Shown here in pieces: positions 36,908 through 45,607 of a stretch of 64,000 nucleotides of DNA. Location: positions 4,464,001-4,528,000 of the forward strand of contig NZ_BLPG01000001.1 in assembly GCF_011764445.1 (NCBI RefSeq), in the 5' to 3' direction. The position numbers and the translations under genes are program-made. Source of the stretch: Phytohabitans rumicis. GTDB lineage: Bacteria > Actinomycetota > Actinomycetes > Mycobacteriales > Micromonosporaceae. Numbering within the stretch: the stretch's first letter is position 1; each line of letters opens with the position of its first letter. The notes under the pieces are model-generated. The model made no database searches. It was not told the DNA's origin and worked only from the letters and a program-made list of their open reading frames with translations.

Positions 36908-37849
36908 GTGGACATCGACTTCGTCGTACTCGCCGTCGGGCTGTGCGCGGTCTTCCTCGGCCTGGTCACGGCGCTGCTCACCCTCGCGTTCGGCAGCACC
37001 GGCCGCAGCGGGGTGGCCCGCGCGCTGGCCGACATCGACCAGATCTACTCCACGGGCGTGCCGGCGCGGGCCGAGTCGCTGACCGAGCGGGCGCTGCGGC
37101 CCCTCGCCGGTGTGCTCACCGCGCTCGCCCGCGCGTTGACGCCGTCCGGCGCGGCGGCGCGGCTGCAGCGCTGGCTGGACTACGCGGGCAACCCGCAGGC
37201 GTGGCCCGCGGCCCGGATCATGGAGGCGCAGGGCGTGGGGCTGGTCGTGCTCGGCGCGGCGGGCGCGCTCGGCGGCCTCGGCTTGGCGTTCGCGCTGGAG
37301 TACCCGCTCGCGGTGGGCATCCTGCTCGGCCTGGTGGGCGGCGCGCTGGTGGGACTGTGGTTGCCGGTCGGTGTGATCTTCGATCTCGGCCAGCGGCGCC
37401 AGCAAAAGATCCGCGACGCGCTGCCCGACGCCCTCGACATGCTCACCCTCTGTGTTGAGGCCGGCCTCGGCTTCGACGCGGCGCTCGCCCAGGTGGCGGG
37501 CGGCGTGGGCGGGCCGCTGGGCCGGGAGATCGCGCGGGCGCTGCACGAGATGCAGATGGGCAAGCGCCGGGCGGACGCGATGCGCTCGCTGGCCCACCGG
37601 ACCACCGTGCCCGAGCTACGCACCATCTCCGTGGCGGTGGTGCAGGCGACCGAGCTGGGCATCCCCATCGCGACCGTGCTGCGCGAGCAGGCGAGCGAGA
37701 TGCGGGTACGCCGCCGGCAGCGGGCCGAGGAGAAGGCTCGGAAGGTGCCGGTCAAGGTGCTCTTCCCGCTGGTTTTCTGCCTGTTCCCCGCGCTCTTCAT
37801 CATCGTGCTCGGCCCCGGCGTGCTGCGCCTCATCGACACCGTCTTTTAG
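36908..37849 (+). CDS. tadC: Pilus platform protein TadC
   Basis: 313 residues, T2SSF domain with ALPDALDMLTLCVEAGLGFDAAL and the C-terminal KVPVKVLFPLVFCLFPALFIIVLGP membrane region (about residues 275-303). GTG 36908 follows tadB by one base. Its stop overlaps the convergent luxR stop (TTAG, 37846-37849). It is the last gene of the tad unit. Confidence 0.94.
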   Translation: MDIDFVVLAVGLCAVFLGLVTALLTLAFGSTGRSGVARALADIDQIYSTGVPARAESLTERALRPLAGVLTALARALTPSGAAARLQRWLDYAGNPQAWPAARIMEAQGVGLVVLGAAGALGGLGLAFALEYPLAVGILLGLVGGALVGLWLPVGVIFDLGQRRQQKIRDALPDALDMLTLCVEAGLGFDAALAQVAGGVGGPLGREIARALHEMQMGKRRADAMRSLAHRTTVPELRTISVAVVQATELGIPIATVLREQASEMRVRRRQRAEEKARKVPVKVLFPLVFCLFPALFIIVLGPGVLRLIDTVF

Positions 37850-38463
37850 TCGAGCAGGCCACGCTCCGCAGCGACGAGTACGGCCTGGCTGCGGCCGTGC
37901 ACGCCCAGCTTGTCGTACAGCCGAGCCAGGTACGTCTTGACCGTCGAGTCGCTGACCTGGAGCGTCAGCGCGATCGCGGACGTGGGTACGCCGTCGCCGA
38001 TCAGGCGCAGGACGTCCCGTTCGCGTGGGCTCAACGCGGCGGTTTGGCCGCGCCGGCGTCGCGCCATCGCGGCGGCGATCTGTGGCGCGGTGAACGACGA
38101 CGGGGCCGCCGCCGCGTACCGGACAGCCGCGAGCAGCACGTTCACCGGAGCGGTCTGCGGGACGTACGCGGAAAGGCCGGCGTCGAGGGCGCGGAAGAGC
38201 AGGTGGTCGTCGTCGGCGCCGACCAGCACGACGCCCGGGTGGGGGTGGTTCTGACGGAGCCAGGCCCCGTACCCCACCGCGTCGCCACCGACGTGGATGT
38301 CAAGGAGGACGACCGCCGGGCGCAGGCGCTCGATCAGTAGCCGCGCCTCCCCGATGTCCGCGGCCACACCTCCAAGCTGGAGGTCGCTCTGCCCACCGAG
38401 GACGGACGCCATGCCGGCGCGGACGAGTGTCCCCTCCGCGACCGCGATGACGGTGATAGCCAC
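37846..38463 (-). CDS. LuxR/NarL-type response regulator
   Basis: 205 residues. The N-terminal receiver domain has VVLLDIHVGGDAVG with the phosphorylatable Asp, although the acidic pocket near the N-terminus (AVAEGTLVRAGM) is reduced, so phosphorylation may be absent. The C-terminal LuxR HTH reads LSPRERDVLRLIGDGVPTSAIAL...STVKTYLARLYDKLGV. GTG 38463 starts the receiver fold. It is convergent with and adjacent to the tad locus, a likely but unproven target. No histidine kinase is adjacent. Confidence 0.88.
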   Translation of the reverse strand: MAITVIAVAEGTLVRAGMASVLGGQSDLQLGGVAADIGEARLLIERLRPAVVLLDIHVGGDAVGYGAWLRQNHPHPGVVLVGADDDHLLFRALDAGLSAYVPQTAPVNVLLAAVRYAAAAPSSFTAPQIAAAMARRRRGQTAALSPRERDVLRLIGDGVPTSAIALTLQVSDSTVKTYLARLYDKLGVHGRSQAVLVAAERGLLD

Positions 38464-38523
38464 GCACCGGAGTGTGAACCCTCCAGGGCGTTCGTGGTGG
38501 TCAAATAGCTGACAGTTTCGCCG

Positions 38524-38638
38524 TAGGGCGTGTCTGGCGGATCTTTGTGGGGCTGCGGCGGGTCCAGACGACGACCGGCGGCACCGGACGCCGCCTGGAC
38601 CTCGCCTCGCACCCACAAGATCCACCAGACACGCCCTA
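38524..38638. mobile_element. 115-bp palindromic MITE-like element
   Basis: The terminal arms TAGGGCGTGTCTGGCGGATC... (38524-38551) and ...GATCCACCAGACACGCCCTA (38612-38638) are inverted repeats with two or three differences. A second inner pair, GTCCAG.../...CTGGAC (38562-38600), extends the dyad to the centre, so almost the whole element folds on itself. It contains no coding sequence. The outermost TAG of the right arm, read on the minus strand, is the stop codon of the EndoQ-UvrD gene. Confidence 0.7.
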
Positions 38639-41600
38639 CAACAGCCGAAGCTGGCGGTCCTTCGGCTTGCGCGGGCCGGCGTCGCCGAGCCGCTCGAAGA
38701 GGCCGGCGTCGATCGCGTCCAGGAACTGTGTCGGCCGGCAGTCACGCTCCGTGCCGAATCGGGTACGGCGTGCCGCGTGGCTCACGTACAGGCGATCCTG
38801 GGCCCGGGTGAGGCCGACGAAGAAGAGCCGGCGCTCCTCGGCGAGCTCGTCGTCCGTGGCCGGCTTGCCCGGGAACCGCAGCGGGAGCAGCCCGTCCTCG
38901 CAGCCGACCAGGAAGACGACCGGAAACTCCAGGCCCTTGGCGGCGTGCAGGGTGAGCAGGGTGACCGCCTCGGCCCGCGGGTCGAGCGCGTCGACCTCGG
39001 CCCCGGTCGCCAGTTGGGAGAGGAAGAGCGGCAGGTCGTCGCCGCACCGCTGGGCGAGCGGGGTCAGTACCTCCACGGCGGCCCACACGTCTTCGGGGGT
39101 GACGGTCGGGGCCGCGTCCAGCGTCGGCGCGGTGAACCGCTGCGCCAGCACCTGGCCGGCCAGGCGTACCCGAGCGGCCAGTGAACCGCCCAGCCCGTCG
39201 GCGTGCCGCAGCTCCCGGGCGATCGCGCCGACGCCCGGGCGGTCGCGGAGCCGGTTGTGCGACCGCTTCTGCACCGGGATGCCCGCGCGGGAAAGCGCGT
39301 CGACGATCGCGGCGGCCTGTGCGTCGGTGCGGTAGAGCACCGCGACGTCGGAGAACGACACGGTCGAGGACCGCCCGTCGATCCGCCCCGAGTCGAGGGA
39401 GCGGTGGGACACGCCGCCGACCAGATCGTCGACCGTACGCCGGACGAAGTCGGCCTCGTCGGCGGCGGACCCCGCGGCGTACAGGCCGACCAGGGCCGCC
39501 TCCGGGTCGAGCCGGGCCGGGTCGAGGCGCCGGCCCCGCACCAGCGTCGACGGCGCGATCGCCTGCACCGCGGTCGCCACGATCGGCGCGGCGGAGCGGT
39601 AGTTGCGGGTCAGCCGGACCAGCCGGGCGTCGGTGAAGTCCTGCGAGAAGCGCATGAAGTACGTCACGTCCGCGCCGCGGAACGAGTAGATCGCCTGGTC
39701 CGGGTCGCCGATCGCGCACAGGTTGCCGTCCGGCGGGCTGAGCAGGCGCAGCAACTCGTACTGGACGGCGTCCACGTCCTGGTACTCGTCCACGAAGATC
39801 CACCGCCACCGGTCCCGGTAGCGCTCGACCAGCTCGGGGTCGTCGCGCAGCAGCGCCACCGGCAGCTCGACGAGCTCGTCGAGGTCGACGAGGTTCTGCT
39901 GGCGCAGCAGCTTGACGTACGCGTCCCGGTCCTCGCCGGCCTCGGTCTTGGCCTCCGCGCGCTGGGCGTCGTCGGCGATCCCGAAGCCGTCCGCCAGGCC
40001 GGCGGCCGCCGCGTGGTCGCGCAGGATCGACAGGCCGAGCGAGTGGAACGTGGCGACCGTGACGTCCTCGGCGACGGGCCCGAGGAGTCCGTCGAGCCGT
40101 TCGCGCAGCTCTTCGGCCGCCCGCCGGGTGAAGGTGATCGCCAGGCAGTGCTCGGGGTAGACGTTGAGCTCCGCGCACAGGTACGCGATCCGGTGCGTCA
40201 GCGTGCGCGTCTTGCCGGTGCCCGGACCGGCGACGATCAGCAGCGGGCCTCCTGGCGCCGACGCGGCCACCCGCTGCAGCGCGTCCAGCCGGTCCAGCAG
40301 GCCGGTGCCGACCTCCTCCATCCCGGACAGCATCGGCTCGAACGGCTCGTGCGGGGACGGCGGCGGGGGAATGGGCGGCGCCGCTTTCGCGGCGGGACGC
40401 CGGGCTTCGACCTTCTTCTTCGGCGCCGACTCCGCGGGGCGTCGCTGCGCCGGCACGGGTACGTCGAAAAGCGCGTCCGCCTGGTGACCGTGGCCCCCGC
40501 GGGGCAGCTCGCCGGGCTGGAAGACGGTAATGACGCCGTACTCCCCGTCGTACCCCGGAAGGCGCCGCACCTGACCGCGGCGAAGGCGCCCGACGGCCTC
40601 GGCGAGCAGTTCGCCGCCGGCCTGGCCGATGTCGGCCAGCGGCGTGCGGGTGAGGATCTCCAGCTCCGGGCCGAGCGCCGCGACCAGCGTGTTGACGTGG
40701 CCGTCGACGGTCTTGGACCGCGGCCCGACGCCGTGGATCTCGCCGACGATCTGCGGCAGCGACAGCAGATGGGTGACCTGCTTGGCGCCGGCGCGCGGCT
40801 CCTCGCGGTCGGCGAGGTCTTCCACCCGGCTGAGCACGCCCACGGTCAGCGGTTTTCCGCACTCGGGGCAGCGGCCGCCGGCGGCGCGGGTCTGGTCGGG
40901 CTGCCAGTTGACGCCGCAGGCGCGGTGGCCGTCGGCGTGATACTTGCCCTCCTCCGGGAAGAACTCGATGGTGCCGTGCAGCCCGTCGCCGGTGCGCAGC
41001 GCCTCGCGGATCGCGTAGTAGTCCAGCGGCGCGGTGAGCACGGTCGCCTCGCGCGCGAGGGCCGGCGGCGAGTGCGCGTCCGAGTTGGACACCAGCTGGT
41101 AGCGGTCCAGGCTGGACACCCGCCCGTTCATCTCCGGGTCGGAGGAGAGCCCGGTCTCCACGGCGAAGATGTGGTCGGCCAGGTCCGCGTAGCAGTCGGC
41201 GATCGCGTCGAAGCCCGACTTCGAGCCCAGCGCGGAGAACCAGGGCGTCCAGATGTGTGCCGGTACGAGGTATCCGTCCGGACTGGCCTCCAGCGTGATT
41301 TCCAGCAGGTCGCGCGAGTCGAGCCCGAGGATGGGCCGGCCGTCCGCGCCGAGGTTGCCGATCCGGCCCAGCGCGGTGTTGAAGCGGGCCACCGCGTCGA
41401 GGTCCGGCAGGTAGATGAGATGGTGCACCTTGCGGGTACGGTCGTCGCGCTTGTAGATCGTGGAGATCTCCACGCTGAGCATGAACCGGACCGGGTTGGC
41501 CTCGGCGGCGCTGGCCAGCCGGGGCGGAAGCTTGCGGGCGATGTCGCGCTCGTCCTCGGGGCTGAGCCGGTAGAGGCCCGGCTCGGCGGGGTGCAGCGTC

Positions 41601-41818
41601 TCGCGCAGGTGGTCGTACCAGGCGGGGTGGGTGAAGTCGCCGGTGCCCAGTACGCTCACGCCCTTGCGCCGGGCCCACCAGGCGAGGTTGGGCATGTTCA
41701 GGTCACGGCTGCAGGCGCGGGAGTACTTGGAGTGGATGTGCAGATCCGCGACGTACGGTTCGCCGGTCGAGCTGCCCTGAGGTGCAACGCTGAACGGAGG
41801 CACGCCGCATAGTGCCAT
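38636..41818 (-). CDS. Fusion of an EndoQ-type PHP endonuclease with a UvrD/Rep helicase
   Basis: 1060 residues. Residues about 20-420 form a PHP-superfamily nuclease of the endonuclease Q (TIGR00375/YqxK) type: DLHIHSKYS (His27, His29), GTGDFTHP, SNSDAHS and a zinc-knuckle region CGVNW...CPECGK. EndoQ nicks DNA 5' of deaminated bases. A Pro/Lys-rich linker (about 465-510) leads to a full superfamily 1A helicase: AGPGTGKTRT (I), TFTRRAAEEL (Ia), FVDEYQDVD (II), GDPDQAIYSFRG (III), LTRNYRS (IV), TLHAAKGLEF (V), FVGLTRAQDRLYV (VI). ATG 41818 has AAGG five bases upstream; GTG 41824 is an alternative. The stop is supplied by the adjoining palindromic element. Confidence 0.9.
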   Translation of the reverse strand: MALCGVPPFSVAPQGSSTGEPYVADLHIHSKYSRACSRDLNMPNLAWWARRKGVSVLGTGDFTHPAWYDHLRETLHPAEPGLYRLSPEDERDIARKLPPRLASAAEANPVRFMLSVEISTIYKRDDRTRKVHHLIYLPDLDAVARFNTALGRIGNLGADGRPILGLDSRDLLEITLEASPDGYLVPAHIWTPWFSALGSKSGFDAIADCYADLADHIFAVETGLSSDPEMNGRVSSLDRYQLVSNSDAHSPPALAREATVLTAPLDYYAIREALRTGDGLHGTIEFFPEEGKYHADGHRACGVNWQPDQTRAAGGRCPECGKPLTVGVLSRVEDLADREEPRAGAKQVTHLLSLPQIVGEIHGVGPRSKTVDGHVNTLVAALGPELEILTRTPLADIGQAGGELLAEAVGRLRRGQVRRLPGYDGEYGVITVFQPGELPRGGHGHQADALFDVPVPAQRRPAESAPKKKVEARRPAAKAAPPIPPPPSPHEPFEPMLSGMEEVGTGLLDRLDALQRVAASAPGGPLLIVAGPGTGKTRTLTHRIAYLCAELNVYPEHCLAITFTRRAAEELRERLDGLLGPVAEDVTVATFHSLGLSILRDHAAAAGLADGFGIADDAQRAEAKTEAGEDRDAYVKLLRQQNLVDLDELVELPVALLRDDPELVERYRDRWRWIFVDEYQDVDAVQYELLRLLSPPDGNLCAIGDPDQAIYSFRGADVTYFMRFSQDFTDARLVRLTRNYRSAAPIVATAVQAIAPSTLVRGRRLDPARLDPEAALVGLYAAGSAADEADFVRRTVDDLVGGVSHRSLDSGRIDGRSSTVSFSDVAVLYRTDAQAAAIVDALSRAGIPVQKRSHNRLRDRPGVGAIARELRHADGLGGSLAARVRLAGQVLAQRFTAPTLDAAPTVTPEDVWAAVEVLTPLAQRCGDDLPLFLSQLATGAEVDALDPRAEAVTLLTLHAAKGLEFPVVFLVGCEDGLLPLRFPGKPATDDELAEERRLFFVGLTRAQDRLYVSHAARRTRFGTERDCRPTQFLDAIDAGLFERLGDAGPRKPKDRQLRLL

Positions 41819-41960
41819 GCCCACCTTGGTTCAGGTGCGGCGCCACGCGCGAGCGTGAGATGCACGATGCCAACCCGCCCGACACTTTCGGCTGTTCAGC
41901 CGACCAGCACCAGCGCCTTAATGCCCCGCGCCACCGTCAGCGTGGTGCGACACTTGCGGC

Positions 41961-42638
41961 GTGGTGAGCGTGTTGGACCGGGAGATGTACTCCGAGGCGG
42001 AGGCAGCCAGGCTGCTCGGCGTCCCGCAGTCGACGCTGCACTACTGGCTCGAAGGCGGCGAACGTCGAGGGCGGAGGTACCGACCGGTGATCCGGCCGGA
42101 GCCGCGCAGGACACGCATCGTCACCTGGGCAGAGTTCGTAGAGGCGGGGTGGCTGCTGCAGTATCGCAACCGCAATGTCCCGATGGTCGAACTGCGGGCC
42201 TTCATCGACCAGTTGCGGGATCAGTTCGGCGTTCCGTATCCCCTGGCGGACCGGCGCCCACTGGTTTCTGGCCGCCAACTCGTGTTCGACGCGCAGAGCG
42301 CCGTCCAGCTCGGTGCCGAATTCTGCCTGGTATCGGTGGTCAACGGCCAACTCTTGCTCACGCCGCCGGGCCAGGCGTTCGTGGAGCGGATCGAGTGGGA
42401 CGGTGACATAGCGATCCGGTATCGGCCCGACCCCAACCCGGATTCTCCCGTGCGCATCGAGCCGGACGTGCGCTTTGGCCGGCCGGCGATCAAGGGGATC
42501 AGCACCGAGGCGATCTGGGAGCAGGCCGAGGTCGGTGAGGAAACCGACCAGATCGCGCAGGTGTACGGGCTAGACGTAGCGGACGTGCGCTGGGCGCTCG
42601 CATATGAGAACGCCAAGAGCGCAAAGCGCGCGGCGTGA
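41961..42638 (+). CDS. VapB45-like antitoxin (MerR-type HTH plus DUF433)
   Basis: 225 residues. The N-terminal HTH YSEAEAARLLGVPQSTLHYWLEG is MerR-like. The C-terminal DUF433 region reads VRFGRPAIKGISTEAIWEQAEVGE...VYGLDVADVRWALAYE. Length and order match the Mycobacterium tuberculosis VapB45 (Rv2018) type. It probably binds its own promoter and the toxin. GTG 41961 is chosen (GTG 41964 equally possible). The stop overlaps the toxin start by four bases (GTGA). Confidence 0.82.
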   Translation: MVSVLDREMYSEAEAARLLGVPQSTLHYWLEGGERRGRRYRPVIRPEPRRTRIVTWAEFVEAGWLLQYRNRNVPMVELRAFIDQLRDQFGVPYPLADRRPLVSGRQLVFDAQSAVQLGAEFCLVSVVNGQLLLTPPGQAFVERIEWDGDIAIRYRPDPNPDSPVRIEPDVRFGRPAIKGISTEAIWEQAEVGEETDQIAQVYGLDVADVRWALAYENAKSAKRAA

Positions 42639-43081
42639 GCCGGGTCAAGCCCGCAGAGGTCCGCATCTACGTCGACGCCGACATCCTCGGCGTGGGCCAC
42701 GTGTTGGCGGGCCTGCGCTCTGACATCACCTACCCGGGCGACACCGGCGCGGTCATACACAAACGCAGACGTCCATCCTGTTCGGTTACTACACCAGCGA
42801 CGCCCGACCCGATATGGATTCCGGAGGCCACCCGCCAAGGCTGGCTTATCATCACGCGTGATCGACACATCCAGGACCATCGGCAGGAGATCGCGGCTGT
42901 TCGCCAGCATGGCGCCCGGATGGTCGCGCTCTCCGGCGTGGAGGCCCGGAGCACGTTCGACCAACTCGAGGTCCTCATGTGCCAGTGGCGGTCGATCGAG
43001 CAGCTTCTGCTCAAACCAGGTCCGTTCATCTACACCGCCACGAGAACGACGCTCCGACCGGTGGATCTCGACGACCTCTAG
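42635..43081 (+). CDS. VapC45-like PIN-domain toxin
   Basis: 148 residues, PIN-like fold with early IYVDADILGVG and a second acidic stretch IITRDRHIQDH that would complete the metal site of a ribonuclease. The order, size and GTGA overlap with the DUF433 antitoxin resemble VapBC45. GTG 42635. The gene appears intact. Typical VapC targets are tRNA or rRNA; the target here is unknown. Confidence 0.8.
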   Translation: MSRVKPAEVRIYVDADILGVGHVLAGLRSDITYPGDTGAVIHKRRRPSCSVTTPATPDPIWIPEATRQGWLIITRDRHIQDHRQEIAAVRQHGARMVALSGVEARSTFDQLEVLMCQWRSIEQLLLKPGPFIYTATRTTLRPVDLDDL

Positions 43082-43090
43082 CCGCTGCGG

Positions 43091-44326
43091 TTAGGTCGCG
43101 GCGCGGAGCTCCACCAGGGTGACCTGTGGGGGTGCGCCCACGCGTACCGGCGGTCCCCAGAAGCCGGCGCCGTTGGTGACGTACACCTTCGTGCCGTCCA
43201 CCGTGCCCAGTCCGGACAGGACCGGCTGTTCGAGCGCGACGAGCAGGCTGAACGGGACCATCTGGCCGCCGTGCGTGTGCCCGGACAGTTGGAGGTCGAC
43301 GCCGTGCTTGGCGGCATCGTGCGCCTGCACCGGCTGGTGTGCCAGCAGCACGACCGGCCGGCTGGTGTCCCGCCCGTCGAAGGTCTTGGCGAAGTCCGGC
43401 CCGTCGTCGTAATCCTCGCCGACGACGTCGTTGACCCCGGCGAGGTCGAGGCCGTCGATCTCCAGGCGCTCGTTGCGCAGCGGCCGCAGGCCAAGCCGGG
43501 CCACCTCGTCGACCCACTCGGCGTAGCCCGAGAAGTATTCATGGTTGCCGGTCACGAAGTAGCTGCCCCGCTTGGCCCGCAGGTCGCGCAGCGGGGCGGC
43601 GGCCACGCCAAGCTCTTCGACCGAGCCGTCAACCAGGTCGCCGACCACGGCCACGATGTCGGCGTCCATCCCGTTGATCATGTTGACGATCCGCTCGGTG
43701 TGGCTGCGCCCGCGCAGCGGACCGAGGTGGATGTCGGACACCAGCGCGATGCGCAGGCCGTCCATCGTGCGCGGCAGCTTGGCCAGCGGGATGGTGACCC
43801 GGTCGAGCTGCGGCGCCCCGAGCGCGCTGCGTATCCCGTACCCGGAGACCCCCACCGCGGTGAGCCCCGCGAAGATCGCCGCCCCGCGCGCCAGCAGCAG
43901 CCGCCGGTCGAGATCGGCTCCCCGCGTACCCGGTTGATCAGGGAGCTGCTCTGGCGTGTCGTGGTGCGCCGCGGGAGGAGCTCCCTGATCAACGCCTACG
44001 CCTACGCCGACCAGCGCGGAGGTGTGGGTGGGGTTACGCCGCCGCAGCCACAGCTTGGCCACCAGCATCGGCAGCTCGAGCAGCACCAGCATGACGATCA
44101 GGTAGAACATGACGGCCAGCCACATGTAGCCGGGCCACGCCAGCCACCACTGTCCCATCCGGGTGCCGACGAGCGTGACCGGCAGCAGTACGGCCAGCGC
44201 GATCGCGGCGACGGTGCCGGCCCGGCGCCAGCGGCCCTTCCGGGTGGTGTCGCGTACCAGCCGCTTCCACAGGTACAGGTGGATGAGCGCGATCATGCCG
44301 AAGGCGAACAGGATGAACCCGAGCAA
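43091..44326 (-). CDS. Membrane-anchored metallophosphoesterase
   Basis: 411 residues. Membrane segments at the N-terminus (about 1-95, three or four helices) and another near 145-165 precede a calcineurin-like phosphoesterase domain with SDIHLGP, VGDLVDG, GNHEYF and SGHTHGGQ. These supply all metal ligands of the dinuclear site. A palindrome (43933-43993) lies inside the gene and encodes the linker of about residues 110-132 between the membrane part and the later helix. Substrate unknown. Confidence 0.9.
   Translation of the reverse strand: MLGFILFAFGMIALIHLYLWKRLVRDTTRKGRWRRAGTVAAIALAVLLPVTLVGTRMGQWWLAWPGYMWLAVMFYLIVMLVLLELPMLVAKLWLRRRNPTHTSALVGVGVGVDQGAPPAAHHDTPEQLPDQPGTRGADLDRRLLLARGAAIFAGLTAVGVSGYGIRSALGAPQLDRVTIPLAKLPRTMDGLRIALVSDIHLGPLRGRSHTERIVNMINGMDADIVAVVGDLVDGSVEELGVAAAPLRDLRAKRGSYFVTGNHEYFSGYAEWVDEVARLGLRPLRNERLEIDGLDLAGVNDVVGEDYDDGPDFAKTFDGRDTSRPVVLLAHQPVQAHDAAKHGVDLQLSGHTHGGQMVPFSLLVALEQPVLSGLGTVDGTKVYVTNGAGFWGPPVRVGAPPQVTLVELRAAT
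43933..43993. repeat. 19-bp inverted repeat inserted inside the metallophosphoesterase gene
   Basis: GTTGATCAGGGAGCTGCTC (43933-43951) and its complement (43975-43993) differ at one base and enclose 23 bases. The GATCAGGG core is shared with the repeats at 3776-3870 and 59875-59936. It stays in frame and encodes part of a linker. Confidence 0.65.
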
Positions 44327-44329
44327 GTT

Positions 44330-44572
44330 TTACCCTCCGGCGAACGGTGGCAGTACGTCGATGGTCACTCCGCCGGGCAGGGCCTGCTGGCGGTCGTGGC
44401 AGGCAACCCCGTCGACCAGGTAGCTGGCCGCCTTGAGCACCGTACCCAGCCGATCCCCGTGCGCGGCCGTGAGGTGAGCCGCCAGGTCTTCGAGCGACAG
44501 CCCGCTCGGCGCGGTCTCCTCGGGCACGCCCGCCGCGGCGCGCGCCCCCGCGAAGTACCGCACAGTGATCAC
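44330..44572 (-). CDS. moaD: Molybdopterin synthase sulfur carrier subunit MoaD
   Basis: 80-residue ubiquitin-like protein starting MITVRYFAGARAAAG and ending in the Gly-Gly tail PPFAGG, which is thiocarboxylated to carry sulfur to MoaE (24752-25159). It follows moaA with a one-base gap. Start GTG 44572. Confidence 0.95.
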   Translation of the reverse strand: MITVRYFAGARAAAGVPEETAPSGLSLEDLAAHLTAAHGDRLGTVLKAASYLVDGVACHDRQQALPGGVTIDVLPPFAGG

Positions 44573-44573
44573 C

Positions 44574-45593
44574 TCAGCCGCCGATCGCGCTCATGGGGCG
44601 GGCGGGCTGGAGGAAGGCGGGGTTGTCGATGCCGTGGCCGGCGCGCTTGGTCCACATCGCGGCCCGCCAGCGTCGGGCGATCTCCTCGTCGTCGGCGCCG
44701 CCGCGCAGGGCGCCCCGCAGGTCGGACTCCTCGGTGGCGAACAGGCACGCGCGTACCTGGCCGTCGGCGGTCAGCCGGGTGCGGTCGCAGTCACCGCAGA
44801 ACGGGCGGGTCACGCTGCCGATCACGCCGACCTTCGCGGGCTCGCCGTCCGGCGCGGTCCAGCCGGCCACCAGCCACGTCTCGGCCGGCGCTCCGCCGCG
44901 CTCGGCCGGGTCGGCCTGCAGCGTGAACTCGGCCTGCAGCGACGCCAGGATCTCCGCCGCGGTGATCATTTTGGTGCGGTCCCAGGCGTGCTGGGCGTCC
45001 AGCGGCATCTGCTCGATGAAGCGCAGCTCGTATCCGGCCGCCAGGGCGAAGCGCAGCAGCGCGGGCGCCTCGTCGTCGTTGACGCCCCGCATGAGCACAG
45101 AGTTGATCTTTACGGGGTGCAGTCCGGTGGCTCCCGCGGCGACCAGCCCGGCCAGTACGTCGGGCAGGCGCCGCCGGTGCGTCAGCCGCTCGAACCGGTC
45201 GGCGTCGAGCGTGTCCAGCGAGACGTTCACCCGGTCCAGCCCGGCCGCGCGCAGCGAGCGGGCTAGCTTGTCCAGGCCGATCCCGTTGGTGGTCAGGGAG
45301 AGCTGCGGCCGCGGCGCCAGCTCGGCGGAGGCCGCGACGATCTTCGTCAGGCCGGGCCGGATCAGCGGCTCACCCCCGGTGAACCGCACCTCCCGCACCC
45401 CGAGCCGCTCGACCGCGATCCGGACCAGCCGGATGATCTCGTCGTCGGTCAGCACGTCGGAGTTGGGCAGCCAGGGCAGGCCCTCGGGCGGCATGCAGTA
45501 CGAACAGCGCAGGTTGCACCGGTCGGTGAGCGAGACCCGCAGGTCGGTCGCCACCCGCCCGTACCGGTCAACGAGCCCCGCGGAGGTCACCAC
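44574..45593 (-). CDS. moaA: GTP 3',8-cyclase MoaA
   Basis: 339-residue radical SAM enzyme, first step of Moco synthesis with MoaC. The N-terminal cluster is CNLRCSYC; FTGGEPL follows. The C-terminal cluster is CGDCDRTRL...C, and the protein ends IGG, the conserved Gly-Gly tail. GTG 45593 is chosen (45590 is also possible). It is cotranscribed with moaD. Confidence 0.97.
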   Translation of the reverse strand: MVTSAGLVDRYGRVATDLRVSLTDRCNLRCSYCMPPEGLPWLPNSDVLTDDEIIRLVRIAVERLGVREVRFTGGEPLIRPGLTKIVAASAELAPRPQLSLTTNGIGLDKLARSLRAAGLDRVNVSLDTLDADRFERLTHRRRLPDVLAGLVAAGATGLHPVKINSVLMRGVNDDEAPALLRFALAAGYELRFIEQMPLDAQHAWDRTKMITAAEILASLQAEFTLQADPAERGGAPAETWLVAGWTAPDGEPAKVGVIGSVTRPFCGDCDRTRLTADGQVRACLFATEESDLRGALRGGADDEEIARRWRAAMWTKRAGHGIDNPAFLQPARPMSAIGG

Positions 45594-45607
45594 TTGACGT
45601 TACCCCG

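Noticed and set aside
39203-41812. An 869-codon open frame opposite the EndoQ-UvrD gene
   Set aside because: Antisense to a gene with full motif sets in both domains; no domain recognisable in the shadow.
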